Assembly (NCBI GenBank): GCA_021323675.1
Contig: JAJPKP010000047.1
Coordinates: 1 to 64,000, forward strand
Source of the DNA: Pseudomonadota bacterium
GTDB taxonomy: Bacteria; Desulfobacterota; Binatia; Binatales; Binataceae
Reading direction: 5' to 3'
Length of the DNA: 64,000 nt
The notes under the pieces: generated by a model
The model's input: only the letters and a program-made list of their open reading frames with translations
The model's database searches: none
What the model was told of the DNA's origin: nothing
Position numbers and translations under genes: made by a program
In this document: positions 1 to 9,029 of the stretch, piece after piece
How positions within the stretch are numbered: position 1 is the first letter of the stretch
How the letters are laid out: every line of letters starts with the position of its first letter

Positions 1-1250
1 AGAAACGCCTTGAACGACGGCCAGATGTCTTCCTTGCGCTCGATGAGCACGGTGTGGAAGTTGGGCGCCTGGATGCGCCGGAACACGTTCAGCATCGAGC
101 TTTCATAGTAGCGCGAGCCCAGCGGCTTGATCTCGCCGTAACCGAACAGATTGCATATCGTCGCCAGCTCTTCGGCCGCCTTGAGCGCGGCGGGATTGTC
201 CGAATCGAAATTGTCGCCGTCCGAGCAGTGGAACGCATACACGTTCCAGAGCGAAGGATGGTAGCGCTCCTGGATGATCTCGAGCGCCTTCAGATAGCCC
301 GAGGAAATGAAGGTCCCGCCCGATTCGCCCTTGTGGAAGAACTCCTCCTCCGTGACCTCGCTCGCTTCGGTGTGATGCGCGATGAAGACGATCTCGACGT
401 TGCGGTAGCGCGTGGAGATGAACTGGTAGAGCAGAAAGAAGAAGCTCCGCGCGAGATACTTCTTCATCGTGTCCATCGAGCCCGATGTGTCCATGATGCA
501 AATGACGGCGGCGTTCGATTCCTCGCGCGTATCGATCTCGATGTGCTTGTAGCGGAGGTCGTCCTGATGGAATGGGAAGCGCCGCTTCTGCGGGACCATC
601 GGTGCGCCCGGCTGCAGGGCCGAGAGATCGCCCGCTTCCTCCTCCGGCGTTTCCGATGCCTCGGCCTGCTGTGCTGCCGCCTCGCCGTTGACGCGGCGGT
701 CGCGTGCCAGCATCCGCATCACGCGCTGCTTGGCGGTGCGCCGCTTGTCGAGCCGCACGCGGATTCCCACGTGGCGATAGCCTTTGCGCTTGCTGGAGGC
801 CTCGGACGGAATTTCGCGCAGGGCGCGGCGTTCGAGGTTGGGCAGCTCCAAATCCTCGAACATGATCTCGATCAATTCTTCCAGCGTTACGTCGGTTTCG
901 TAGTAGTCAACGCCGGGCCGGTCGCCCGCGATGTCGTCGCCCTTGCCCGGGCCTTCCTTGCCGGTTTTGCCCACCACCTGCCCGGGGCGGGAGTTGCCGT
1001 CGCCCTGCGATGCGCCGCCGGCGTTGTCGCCGTAAACGAAGCGATATTCCTTGATGCCGCGCAGGGGAACCTTGATGACGCGGTCCTTGTCTTTGCCGAT
1101 GATCGATTCTTCGGCGATGATGTCGGCGATATTTTCGCGGATCGATTCGCGGACCTTCTGGCGATGGCGCAGGCGGTCGCCGGCGGAGCGATCGGAGCGT
1201 TCAGCATCAGAAGGCCGGTACTCGCGAAAAATCGTCTCGCTGGTCGCCAT
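1..1250 (-). CDS. yeaH: YeaH/YhbH-family DUF444 protein, 3' end cut by window
   Basis: This is a DUF444 (YeaH/YhbH) protein, the usual partner of the PrkA/YeaG kinase in starvation and stress responses. The ATG at 1250 opens a frame that stays open to the window edge (416 codons, close to the usual 420-430). The N-terminal part is charged and predicted disordered, with a Gly-rich stretch at about residues 75-110. A von Willebrand A-like segment at about 250 onward carries DTSGSMD, a MIDAS-like DxSxS metal site. It lies 178 bp downstream of prkA on the same strand, the common prkA-yeaH(-spoVR) order. Its molecular activity is not established in the family. Only the last residues are missing. 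Confidence 0.93.
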   Translation of the reverse strand, partial: MATSETIFREYRPSDAERSDRSAGDRLRHRQKVRESIRENIADIIAEESIIGKDKDRVIKVPLRGIKEYRFVYGDNAGGASQGDGNSRPGQVVGKTGKEGPGKGDDIAGDRPGVDYYETDVTLEELIEIMFEDLELPNLERRALREIPSEASSKRKGYRHVGIRVRLDKRRTAKQRVMRMLARDRRVNGEAAAQQAEASETPEEEAGDLSALQPGAPMVPQKRRFPFHQDDLRYKHIEIDTREESNAAVICIMDTSGSMDTMKKYLARSFFFLLYQFISTRYRNVEIVFIAHHTEASEVTEEEFFHKGESGGTFISSGYLKALEIIQERYHPSLWNVYAFHCSDGDNFDSDNPAALKAAEELATICNLFGYGEIKPLGSRYYESSMLNVFRRIQAPNFHTVLIERKEDIWPSFKAF

Positions 1251-1370
1251 CCGCGTATCCTCGGCTCGATTATACGGCAAATCCGCGCCGCGAGCATCGA
1301 CCGCATCGAAACCGCTCGCGCACGCGGCCTGCTAAGGAATTGCGGTCTGCCGGCAAGTCCGCTTCCTTTT

Positions 1371-1394
1371 GCTCCTTCCCCTGCGGGAAGGAGC
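1371..1394. repeat. Perfect 10-bp inverted repeat between prkA and yeaH
   Basis: GCTCCTTCCC at 1371-1380 and GGGAAGGAGC at 1385-1394 are perfect complements separated by a 4-nt loop. The hairpin lies between prkA and yeaH, 34 bp downstream of the prkA stop. No T-tract follows it on the minus strand, so it fits an mRNA-processing or stability hairpin better than an intrinsic terminator. The function is inferred. Confidence 0.5.
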
Positions 1395-1428
1395 GCTTCG
1401 ATCCTTCAGCCGTTTGGGGAAGAGGACC

Positions 1429-3363
1429 TCAATCCTTCCACAGGTTGTTCGCGGCGTACTTCAGGACCACGTCCACGCACGATTCGCAGTAGCCGTTTTC
1501 CAGCAGGTTCTTGACCATCGCGTTGTATTTGCCGCTCTGCTCTTCGTCACGGGTGCGGGCCTTGGTGATGATGCGCGAGATGTCGCGCACCGACGTCATC
1601 AGCTTCTTTTCGATCGCTTCCTTGAGCGGCTCGTAGCTTCTGTAGCTGACCTTTTCGCCGCGGCGCGAGGTCGCCCACAAGTACGCGATTACTTCCTGCC
1701 GGAAACCGTCCGCGGCGGAGCCGATGATCGCGATTTGCTCCTCGATCGACTTGAGGAACCCTTCGTCGGGCGGGAGCTCTTCCTTGGTGTTGCGGTCGCG
1801 CACCTTGGTTTTGTTGACGTACGCCTCCGCGTGGTCGAGGTAGTTCTGGAACAGCGCCTCCGCCTGCTCCTGGTAGGAGTACACGAACGCCCGGGTGATC
1901 TCCTTTTCCAGCAGCTCCAGGTATTCCTTGTGCAGGGTGTCCTGCAGGAATTCGAGGTACTGCTTGCGGGTATCGTCGGGGAGGTCGGCCTCCTTGGTCA
2001 TCTGGATAAGCGCCTCGCGCACGTTGATCGGATTGATGCAGTTGCCGGCGACGTTGTCGGACAGCGCATTGTCCAGCGCCTTCATGATGAAGCGGGTGGA
2101 AATTCCCGACATCCCCTCGCGCTTGGCGTCTTCTTTCAACTCCTGCACGTCGATCTTCTTCGTGCGCCCCTTCTCGACGACTTCCTCGCCGTTGTAAAGG
2201 CGCAGCTTCGTCATCAGGTCGCACTTCGAGGTTGGTTCCAGCCGCGACAGGATCGCGTACATCGAAGCGAGTTCCAGCGTGTGCGGCGCGACGTGGGCGC
2301 GGAAGTCGGAATTCCTGATGATCTTCTGGTAAATCTTCACCTCTTCCGACAGCCGCAGGTTGTACGGCACCTTGACCACCACGATACGGTCGAGAATCGC
2401 CTCGTTGGTATGGTCCGCCTTGAACTTCTGCCATTCGGCCTCGTTCGAATGGGCCAGGATCGTGGTATCGACGTAAACCATCCCGTGCCGCCCCGGCGCC
2501 GGGATCACTTTCTCCTGCGTCGCGGTGATCATCGCGTGCAGATACTCGGTCTCGTTCTTGAAAACTTCGATAAACTCGACAATTCCGCGATTGCCGACGT
2601 TGAGCGCGCCATTGAGCTCCAGCACCCTCGGGTCGCCCTCGGAGTACTGGTCGAGCTTGGAGATGTCTTCGCTGCCGATCAGGACCGAGGTGTCCTGGTT
2701 ATTGGGGTCGACCGGAGGCACCACGCCGATACCGACGCGGTTGCGCTTGGAGAAGTTGCGGGTTTCGACCGGAAATTCCTCATAGCGCTGGTTGAATTCG
2801 ACCTTGAGCCGGTAGCGGCATACCGGGCACAGGTCGCCTTCGATATGCACTCCCAGCATCTTTTCGAATTCGCGCCGCAGATGCCGCGGTATGAGATGCA
2901 GCGGCTCCTCATTCATCGGACATCCTTCGATCGTGTAGAGCGGCCCGACCTGTTCCAGTCCCCGCTGGACTCTCTCGACCAGCGAGCTTTTGCCCGAGCC
3001 AACCGGTCCCATCAGGTAGAGCACCTGGCGGCTCTCTTCGCCCTTGAGCGAGGCGGAATGGAAATAGCGGACAATCTGCGCGATCGTGCGCTCGATGCCG
3101 AAGAACTCGTCAGCGAAAAACTCGTAAACTTTTACGGGCTCGTCTTTGTAGAGGCGCTTGGTTCGGGGGTCGTCGGTATCCTGGATGCTCCGGGCGCCCG
3201 CGGAGATGATCATGTCGTAGATGCGGGCGTGCGAGAGCTTGGTTATCGTCGGATCGGCCTTTACCACCTCCAGGTACTGGAGAAGAGTTCCGCTCCATTG
3301 CTTCGATTCGCGAGCGGCGCGATCTTCCTTGATAACCTTTTCGAACGTGCTGAGTTCTGCCAT
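1429..3363 (-). CDS. prkA: PrkA/YeaG-family serine protein kinase
   Basis: The 644-residue protein matches the PrkA/YeaG family in length and content. It has an AAA-type N-terminal domain with a Walker A loop GPVGSGKSS at residues 119-127 and a C-terminal PrkA kinase-like domain. A CPVCRYRLK segment in the middle has the look of a zinc knuckle. In enterobacteria and Bacillus, PrkA/YeaG works with YeaH in nitrogen starvation and sporulation-type stress. The same pairing is seen here, with yeaH immediately downstream. The ATG at 3363 gives the conserved start. The substrate is unknown. Confidence 0.95.
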   Translation of the reverse strand: MAELSTFEKVIKEDRAARESKQWSGTLLQYLEVVKADPTITKLSHARIYDMIISAGARSIQDTDDPRTKRLYKDEPVKVYEFFADEFFGIERTIAQIVRYFHSASLKGEESRQVLYLMGPVGSGKSSLVERVQRGLEQVGPLYTIEGCPMNEEPLHLIPRHLRREFEKMLGVHIEGDLCPVCRYRLKVEFNQRYEEFPVETRNFSKRNRVGIGVVPPVDPNNQDTSVLIGSEDISKLDQYSEGDPRVLELNGALNVGNRGIVEFIEVFKNETEYLHAMITATQEKVIPAPGRHGMVYVDTTILAHSNEAEWQKFKADHTNEAILDRIVVVKVPYNLRLSEEVKIYQKIIRNSDFRAHVAPHTLELASMYAILSRLEPTSKCDLMTKLRLYNGEEVVEKGRTKKIDVQELKEDAKREGMSGISTRFIMKALDNALSDNVAGNCINPINVREALIQMTKEADLPDDTRKQYLEFLQDTLHKEYLELLEKEITRAFVYSYQEQAEALFQNYLDHAEAYVNKTKVRDRNTKEELPPDEGFLKSIEEQIAIIGSAADGFRQEVIAYLWATSRRGEKVSYRSYEPLKEAIEKKLMTSVRDISRIITKARTRDEEQSGKYNAMVKNLLENGYCESCVDVVLKYAANNLWKD

Positions 3364-3551
3364 CTGCCAAACTCCTGGTTATGGACGTTTAGAGGGAGAC
3401 CGCTTTAGGAAGAGGAAAGAGGGAAAAGAGCGGGTTGTGCTATTTTTTAAGCGCATCCCAATTTCAAGTATAACGGAGCCTTGATTTTCCAACAAGTTGA
3501 TTTCCCCCGGCACAGCGCGCCCTTCAACAATTTGACGCGCTATCCACAGCT

Positions 3552-4454
3552 TTACTTCAGGCCCGTTCCGGCACCCTGGTACAAGCGCTCGGGTACAATC
3601 ACCTTGTCGGATACGACCAGCTTCCCCCGGTCGTTGACCACTTGCGCGGCAAAGACCTGGTCGTCGTGAGCGAATGAAATCCAGGTCCGGTCCCTGACCG
3701 CGGCGGAAAGATAGCGCGCCTTTTGCTCCATCGTTGTGATCGCATCGAGATCGTACGCCTGATTCCAGGGTCCGCGCATATGCGAACGTGTGGGCACGAT
3801 GTCCGCCATGTGAACAAACGATGATCCGGCATCGGCCACCCTTACGACCTGATGGTCGCGGGTATGGCCTCCGGTCGGGACCGCGACCACACCCGGCGTC
3901 AGTTCGAGGTCGCCCTCGATCGCTTCGATACGGCCGCGGTTGGGTGCGAGAATCTCGCCGGCATGCCGGTAAGCGGCGCGCAGCCGCTCATTGCGGGGAG
4001 TCTCCGCGATTTCCAGTTCGCCTTTTTGTACAAAAATCCTCGCCCGAGGAAACGCGGATTCCAGGGCTCCCGATTCGCGCCTGCGGACAAGGCCACCGCA
4101 ATGGTCGAAATGCAGATGCGAAACGACTACCGCGGTCACATCGCCAAGTTCCATTCCCAGCGCCCGCAGGTGATCGGGAAGCCATCCTTCGCCATGATCG
4201 AAAATCTTCCGCTCGACCGCATCGAGCCGGTTTCCGATTCCCGTATCGACCAGAATTGCCTCTTTTCCCCGCGCAATCAGGGGACAGGTCAAATTAAGGC
4301 GGATTCGGTTTTGTTCGTCGGGAGGATGCTCGCGTTTCCAGAGCTCGCGCGGCACCACGCCGAACATGCATCCCCCGTCGTTGCGCCATAACCCGTCGGT
4401 GAGGAAGGCTACCTTGAAAGAACCGATTTGCAGCGATGGAGGCGTTTCAGCCAT
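3552..4454 (-). CDS. MBL-fold metallo-hydrolase
   Basis: This 300-residue metallo-beta-lactamase-fold hydrolase shows the dimetal signature HLHFDH at residues 113-118. A VDTGIG segment at about 69-74 and a further His (GGHTRDH) at about 196-202 complete a typical binuclear zinc site. The layout resembles N-acyl-homoserine-lactone lactonases and related hydrolases, but the substrate cannot be read from sequence. No signal peptide is visible, so it is probably cytoplasmic. It lies 188 bp upstream of the prkA start on the same strand and is probably a separate unit. Confidence 0.88.
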   Translation of the reverse strand: MAETPPSLQIGSFKVAFLTDGLWRNDGGCMFGVVPRELWKREHPPDEQNRIRLNLTCPLIARGKEAILVDTGIGNRLDAVERKIFDHGEGWLPDHLRALGMELGDVTAVVVSHLHFDHCGGLVRRRESGALESAFPRARIFVQKGELEIAETPRNERLRAAYRHAGEILAPNRGRIEAIEGDLELTPGVVAVPTGGHTRDHQVVRVADAGSSFVHMADIVPTRSHMRGPWNQAYDLDAITTMEQKARYLSAAVRDRTWISFAHDDQVFAAQVVNDRGKLVVSDKVIVPERLYQGAGTGLK

Positions 4455-4555
4455 CTCCTGAACCTTACATCAAATGATTACACGGAGTGGCGCCCTTCGG
4501 TCCAAGACCGGCAGGCTGAGGAGATGGCCCGGACGGGCGGAGGCAAGAATGCCGC

Positions 4556-5026
4556 TCACGCGCTCCCCATCAGCCAGAGTCCCAGCAGCAACGCGATCGC
4601 GCCCATCACCGCGATAGCTCCGTTCGCCCGCACCATCCCGGCCATGGCCTTCGCGACCGTATCTCGGTCGCACGGCTCGGCGGCGGTGCGAAACGAGACG
4701 GCGGTGCGCAGGGTCCATCCGAGCGCGATCGACATTCCCACGAACAGCGCGCTCTTGATGCTCAAAATGAGGCCGAACTCGGATGAAAACCTAAAACCGC
4801 GGGCAGCGCCCGCGAGGAAGAAATTGACCACCCCCGCCGCAAGCACGACAACGGCGGCGGCGGCGCCGAATGCCGCGATTGCGGGCGCCGCACGCATCGC
4901 AAAATTGCGCTGATCGTCGCTCCCCGCCGCCAACGCCATCCCTGCCGCCACGAAGCATAGCGCCGCGGCAACCCAAGCCCCTCCGGCGAGCGCATGAATC
5001 CAGAGAATCGCGGTCCGCAGTTCCAT
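4556..5026 (-). CDS. Small four-helix membrane protein, CopD-like
   Basis: This 156-residue, very hydrophobic protein has four predicted membrane helices at about 7-32, 46-72, 84-104 and 130-154. The first helix carries IHALAGGAWVAA, resembling the His/Trp-bearing helix of CopD-type copper-resistance and DUF-type cytochrome-like proteins. That resemblance is weak, so copper handling is only a possibility. It is transcribed away from the amidase pair, with a 158-bp divergent region (5027-5184) between them. No recognisable regulator site was found there. Confidence 0.75.
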   Translation of the reverse strand: MELRTAILWIHALAGGAWVAAALCFVAAGMALAAGSDDQRNFAMRAAPAIAAFGAAAAVVVLAAGVVNFFLAGAARGFRFSSEFGLILSIKSALFVGMSIALGWTLRTAVSFRTAAEPCDRDTVAKAMAGMVRANGAIAVMGAIALLLGLWLMGSA

Positions 5027-5184
5027 CGTTGTCGATCAGAGACTACCGGCCGCCGGCCGCGAGGCGAAGGTCCCAAACGGCCGATTTGGCGGTTGGGGCG
5101 CTTTTGCGATAACAAGCACGATCGAGCCGCCCCGCGCGAGCCACACGCGCGACGGCGGCCAACCGGTTACGGAGGCCCTCCAAA

Positions 5185-6579
5185 ATGCTCAATCCTTACA
5201 TCGAGGCATGGGAACTGCGCGAGTTGATCCTGAAAAAAGAGGTTCGCCCGCGCGAGGTCGCGGAATTCTTCATCGCGCGCACCGAGAAACTCAACCCGAA
5301 ACTCGGCGCCTTCATGACCATCACGCCGGAACGCGCGATCGAGGATGCCGATCGAATCGAAAAGCTCGGCGATTCGGACCGGCGGCGCTGCCTGATGTTC
5401 GGCGTGCCGTATTCGATCAAGGACCTCAACTGGACGAAGGACATCGTCACCACGATGGGCTCACGCAATTATGCGCAAAATCGTCCGCCGGTCGACGAAG
5501 AGATCGTGGTGCGGATGCGCAATGCCGGGGGAATCCTGTTGGGCAAGACCACCACGCCCGAATTCGGAGCACGGCCCACGACCGAAGGCGGCCTCTGTCC
5601 TCCGGCGCGCAATCCCTGGAACCTCGCGCATACCGCCGGCGGGTCGAGCGGCGGCGCGGGCGGCGCACTGGCTGCCGGACTCGGATGCCTGGCGCAGGGC
5701 AGCGATGGCGGCGGTTCGATTCGCATCCCCGCCGCCTGCTGCGGCGTCGTCGGACTCAAGCCGTCGCGCGGCCGGGTTTCCTTGGCGCCGGTTTTCGGCG
5801 AAGCATGGGCGGGGTTTGCCACCTCGGGGCCGATGGCGCGTTCGGTCCGTGATGTGGCGCTGTTCCTCGACGTGCTCGCGGGTCACGTGACCGGCGACCC
5901 TTATTGGGCGCCCGATCCGGTTGCTTCGTTCCGCTCCGCCGTGAGCATCCCACCTCGTCATCTCAAGATCGCCGTCCTCCCCAAGAGCGCAATCACCCGC
6001 GGAGATTCCGAGTCGGAGGCCGCGGTTCAGTCCGCCGCCAAGGTGTTCGAGGAACTCGGGCACACGGTCGAGCCCGTCAACGTCGATCCGGGAGCGCGGC
6101 TCAAGGACACGGTGATGGCGCTAATCATGGCGGGAATCGGCTCTGTGCCGGTCGAAAACCCCGATTTGATGGATCCGGTTGTGCGCCACGCGTGGGAGCG
6201 CGGGCGCAAAGTAAGCGCCCATGAGTACATCAATACCGTCGCCATGATGCACAACACTGCCCGGCAAATCGTGCAGGAACTTGATGCCTACGATGCAGTC
6301 ATCTCGCCGACGCTGGCTCGGCCTGCGGTCAAGCTTGGAACCCTTCCTTCCACGCCCGAGCGCTATCTCGAGGAGTTGCCCGAATGGATTCCGTACACAT
6401 TCGCATTCAATGCGACCGGACAGCCGGGCTTCTCGGTCCCCAACGGCTTCAGCAAGGCCGGCCTGCCCATCGGCCTTCAGATCATCGGCCGCCAGGGCGA
6501 CGAAGTGACAATCATCGGGCTTGCGGCTCAATTTGAAGAAGCGCGTCCGTGGAAGGACAAGCATCCGCCCATCGATTGA
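5185..6579 (+). CDS. Amidase-signature-family hydrolase, first of tandem pair
   Basis: This 464-residue amidase-signature enzyme hydrolyses an amide or related bond. The Ser-cisSer-Lys triad is intact: Lys79 in YSIKD, cis-Ser155 in GGSSGG and nucleophile Ser178 in GSDGGGSIR. It begins at an ATG 14 bases after GGAGG. It is followed after 34 bp by a same-length paralogue that aligns without gaps through residue 180, a clear tandem duplication. The amide substrate is not predictable. Both copies are likely cotranscribed, possibly with the CADD-like gene downstream. Confidence 0.93.
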   Translation: MLNPYIEAWELRELILKKEVRPREVAEFFIARTEKLNPKLGAFMTITPERAIEDADRIEKLGDSDRRRCLMFGVPYSIKDLNWTKDIVTTMGSRNYAQNRPPVDEEIVVRMRNAGGILLGKTTTPEFGARPTTEGGLCPPARNPWNLAHTAGGSSGGAGGALAAGLGCLAQGSDGGGSIRIPAACCGVVGLKPSRGRVSLAPVFGEAWAGFATSGPMARSVRDVALFLDVLAGHVTGDPYWAPDPVASFRSAVSIPPRHLKIAVLPKSAITRGDSESEAAVQSAAKVFEELGHTVEPVNVDPGARLKDTVMALIMAGIGSVPVENPDLMDPVVRHAWERGRKVSAHEYINTVAMMHNTARQIVQELDAYDAVISPTLARPAVKLGTLPSTPERYLEELPEWIPYTFAFNATGQPGFSVPNGFSKAGLPIGLQIIGRQGDEVTIIGLAAQFEEARPWKDKHPPID

Positions 6580-6613
6580 TGCGGCCGCTTAACGAAGCCG
6601 GAAGGAGATCCAG

Positions 6614-8008
6614 GTGCTCGATCCGTACATTGAGGCATGGGAGCTGCGAGAGCTGGTGCGCAAGCGCGAGGTTCGTCCGCGCGAGGTGGCAGAGTTTTTT
6701 CTCTCTCGCATCGAGGCGCTAAACCCGAAGCTGGGCGCATTCTACACCGTGACGGCCGAGCGCGCGCTTTCCGATGCGGCCCGGCTGGAGAGGATGGCGC
6801 CCGGCGAGGCTGCGGATCGGCCTCTGTTTGGCGTCGCCTACTCGCTTAAGGACCTCACCTGGACCAAAGACTTCCCGACAACATTCGGTTCCAAAAATTT
6901 CGAAAAGTGGTACGCGCCGGCGGACGCCGAATTCGCGGTGCGGCTTCGGGATGCGGGCGGCATTTTGCTCGGAAAAACCAGCACGCCGGAATTTGGGATG
7001 CGTCCGACGACCGAGGGCGGATTGCATCCCGCTGCGCGCAACCCGTGGAATCTCGAGCATACCGCCGGCGGATCGAGCGGGGGCGCGGCGACGTCGGTCG
7101 CGGCCGGCCTCAATCCGATCGCGCAGGGCAGTGACGGCGGAGGATCGATCCGCATCCCCGCCGCATGCTGCGGGCTGGTCGGAATAAAAACCTCGCGCGG
7201 GCGAGTGACAGTCGCTCCGGATAAGGCGGAAGGATGGGGCGGGCTGGCAACCACCGGGCCAATCGCACGCACCGTGCGCGATGCCGCCTTGATGCTCGAT
7301 GCGTTCGCGGGAGGATCGCTCGGCGACCCGTATGCGGCCCCGCCGCCGGATCGTCCGTTCGTCGAGGCCGTCAGCCTTCGCCCGAAGAAGCTCAGGCTCG
7401 CCGCGATTCGCGAGACGAAGCTGAGCCCGGTCGATCCGGAGATGCTCGCGGCGTTCGATTCGGCCTGCGCGGCGTTCCGCGAGATGGGACATAGCGTCGA
7501 GGTAATCGAGCTTGACCCGGGGTCGATGCTGAGGCCGTTCCCGCCCATCGTGGTCTGCGCGTGCGTCGGCGCGATAGAAATCGAAAAGCCCGAGCTGCTC
7601 GATGCGGCGATGCGGCCGAGCTGGGAATGGGGCCGAAAAATCTCAGCGACCGAATATCTCAACGCACTGGCCGGCCTGCACAACACCGCGCGCGCGATCA
7701 TCCGGGCGCTGGCGCCGTACGATGCGCTGCTGACCCCGACCCTTACCCGTCCCGCGCCGCGGCTGGGCACCGTCGCGATGGTCCCCGAGAAAGTGGCTGA
7801 CGACATCTACTCCTGGATTTCGTTTACCTTCCCGTTCAATTCCACGGGCCAGCCCGCCATCTCGCTGCCCAACGGCTTCACGAAATCGGGATTGCCGCTG
7901 GCGCTGCAGATAGTCGGACGCCCGAATGACGAGGCTGGAGTAATCGCGCTAGCCGCGGAGTTCGAGCAGGCGCGCCCGTGGAAACATCTGCGCCCGCCTA
8001 TCGACTAG
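6614..8008 (+). CDS. Amidase-signature-family hydrolase, second of tandem pair
   Basis: This is the paralogue of the upstream amidase and also has 464 residues. Translation begins at GTG (6614), supported by GGAAGGAGAT at about 6600-6609. The catalytic Lys79, cis-Ser155 and Ser178 lie at exactly the same positions as in the first copy. Differences concentrate in the substrate-pocket region after residue 190 and in the 95-105 loop, which suggests the copies have diverged in substrate. Substrate unknown. The next gene begins 145 bp downstream on the same strand. Confidence 0.93.
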   Translation: MLDPYIEAWELRELVRKREVRPREVAEFFLSRIEALNPKLGAFYTVTAERALSDAARLERMAPGEAADRPLFGVAYSLKDLTWTKDFPTTFGSKNFEKWYAPADAEFAVRLRDAGGILLGKTSTPEFGMRPTTEGGLHPAARNPWNLEHTAGGSSGGAATSVAAGLNPIAQGSDGGGSIRIPAACCGLVGIKTSRGRVTVAPDKAEGWGGLATTGPIARTVRDAALMLDAFAGGSLGDPYAAPPPDRPFVEAVSLRPKKLRLAAIRETKLSPVDPEMLAAFDSACAAFREMGHSVEVIELDPGSMLRPFPPIVVCACVGAIEIEKPELLDAAMRPSWEWGRKISATEYLNALAGLHNTARAIIRALAPYDALLTPTLTRPAPRLGTVAMVPEKVADDIYSWISFTFPFNSTGQPAISLPNGFTKSGLPLALQIVGRPNDEAGVIALAAEFEQARPWKHLRPPID

Positions 8009-8153
8009 GGAATTCATCGCACATCGGACGAGCGGGGTTTTCGCCCTTCGCGTCGTCTCAGGTTGAATCGCCCGCGCGCCTCCCGCAAGATTGCCGCGAC
8101 CGGCAATCTGCTATCGGGCATTATCCGCCGGTTACACGGAAGGAGTTTTTCCG

Positions 8154-8810
8154 ATGGCGCGTGAAGTTGTCGCGACCCTCAACGAACTGATCGCATCGCG
8201 AAGCCTGCTCAAGCATCCCTTTTACCAGGCGTGGACCGCGGGCGAGCTTCCAATCGAGCGGCTTCGCAATTACGCGATTCACTATTATCCGCATGTGGCG
8301 GCGTTTCCCCGCTACTTGAGCGCGATCCATTCGCGATGCGCCGATATGGCGACGCGCCAGGCGCTGCTCGAAAACCTGATCGAGGAGGAGCGCGGCCCGG
8401 AAAACCATCCCGAATTGTGGCTGCGATTCGCCGAAGCGCTTGGAGTCGATCGGGCGAGGGTGCTTGAGGCGCCGGTTTCTCCCCCGATCGACAACCTGGT
8501 GCGAACGTTCACGCAGCTCTGCTCGAGCGAAAATACCGCCGACGGCCTTGCCGCGATTTACGCCTACGAGGCGCAGATTCCTTCGGTCGCCGCCGCGAAA
8601 ATCGACGGCCTGAAGCGCTGTTACGGAATCAGCGAAGAACGCGGAATCGCGTTTTTCGCCGTCCACGAAAAAGCCGACGTGTGGCATTCACAAACGGACG
8701 CCGAACTGATCGAGCGGCATTGCGCGAACGACAAGGTCGCATCGGAAAGCGCGATCGAATCGGGACGGCGCGCCCTCGACGCGCTCTGGTCCGCGCTCGA
8801 CGCGATGTAA
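8154..8810 (+). CDS. CADD-type diiron oxygenase, candidate self-sacrificing p-aminobenzoate synthase
   Basis: This 218-residue heme-oxygenase-like protein resembles Chlamydia CADD. Iron ligands fall at Glu78, His85, Glu139, His171, Asp175 and His178, each exactly three less than the known CADD ligand numbers (81, 88, 142, 174, 178, 181). Tyr24 and Lys149 match CADD Tyr27 and Lys152, the residues reported as the source of the ring and the amino group when CADD makes p-aminobenzoate from itself. It may therefore serve folate synthesis. The ATG at 8154 is chosen because GGAAGGAG lies at 8138-8145. The family is known; activity here is inferred. Confidence 0.87.
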   Translation: MAREVVATLNELIASRSLLKHPFYQAWTAGELPIERLRNYAIHYYPHVAAFPRYLSAIHSRCADMATRQALLENLIEEERGPENHPELWLRFAEALGVDRARVLEAPVSPPIDNLVRTFTQLCSSENTADGLAAIYAYEAQIPSVAAAKIDGLKRCYGISEERGIAFFAVHEKADVWHSQTDAELIERHCANDKVASESAIESGRRALDALWSALDAM

Positions 8811-9029
8811 TCGCCAGTCGCGTCAAGTCGATGTCACCGCGCTGGAGCGGACGTTTCGTTGGCTTTTTCCGCGGCTGCCCTTCCTCATCAATCTGGTCAT
8901 CGCCATTTGCTTGACGATGCGGGAAATCGATGATGCTATGGTTGGCGGCGCGCTCTTCGGGATGTTCCTCGAACGACCCTCAGCCGCGAAGCGGCGTGCG
9001 AATGAACGAGGAGAGTAGCCACCGAATTC

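Noticed and set aside
54..1514. 486-codon plus-strand frame opposite the yeaH gene
   Set aside because: The minus strand encodes a clear DUF444 protein with a MIDAS-like motif. The plus frame has the composition of a codon shadow.
1369..3408. 679-codon plus-strand frame opposite prkA
   Set aside because: It is a shadow of the PrkA gene, which has the Walker A motif and family length.
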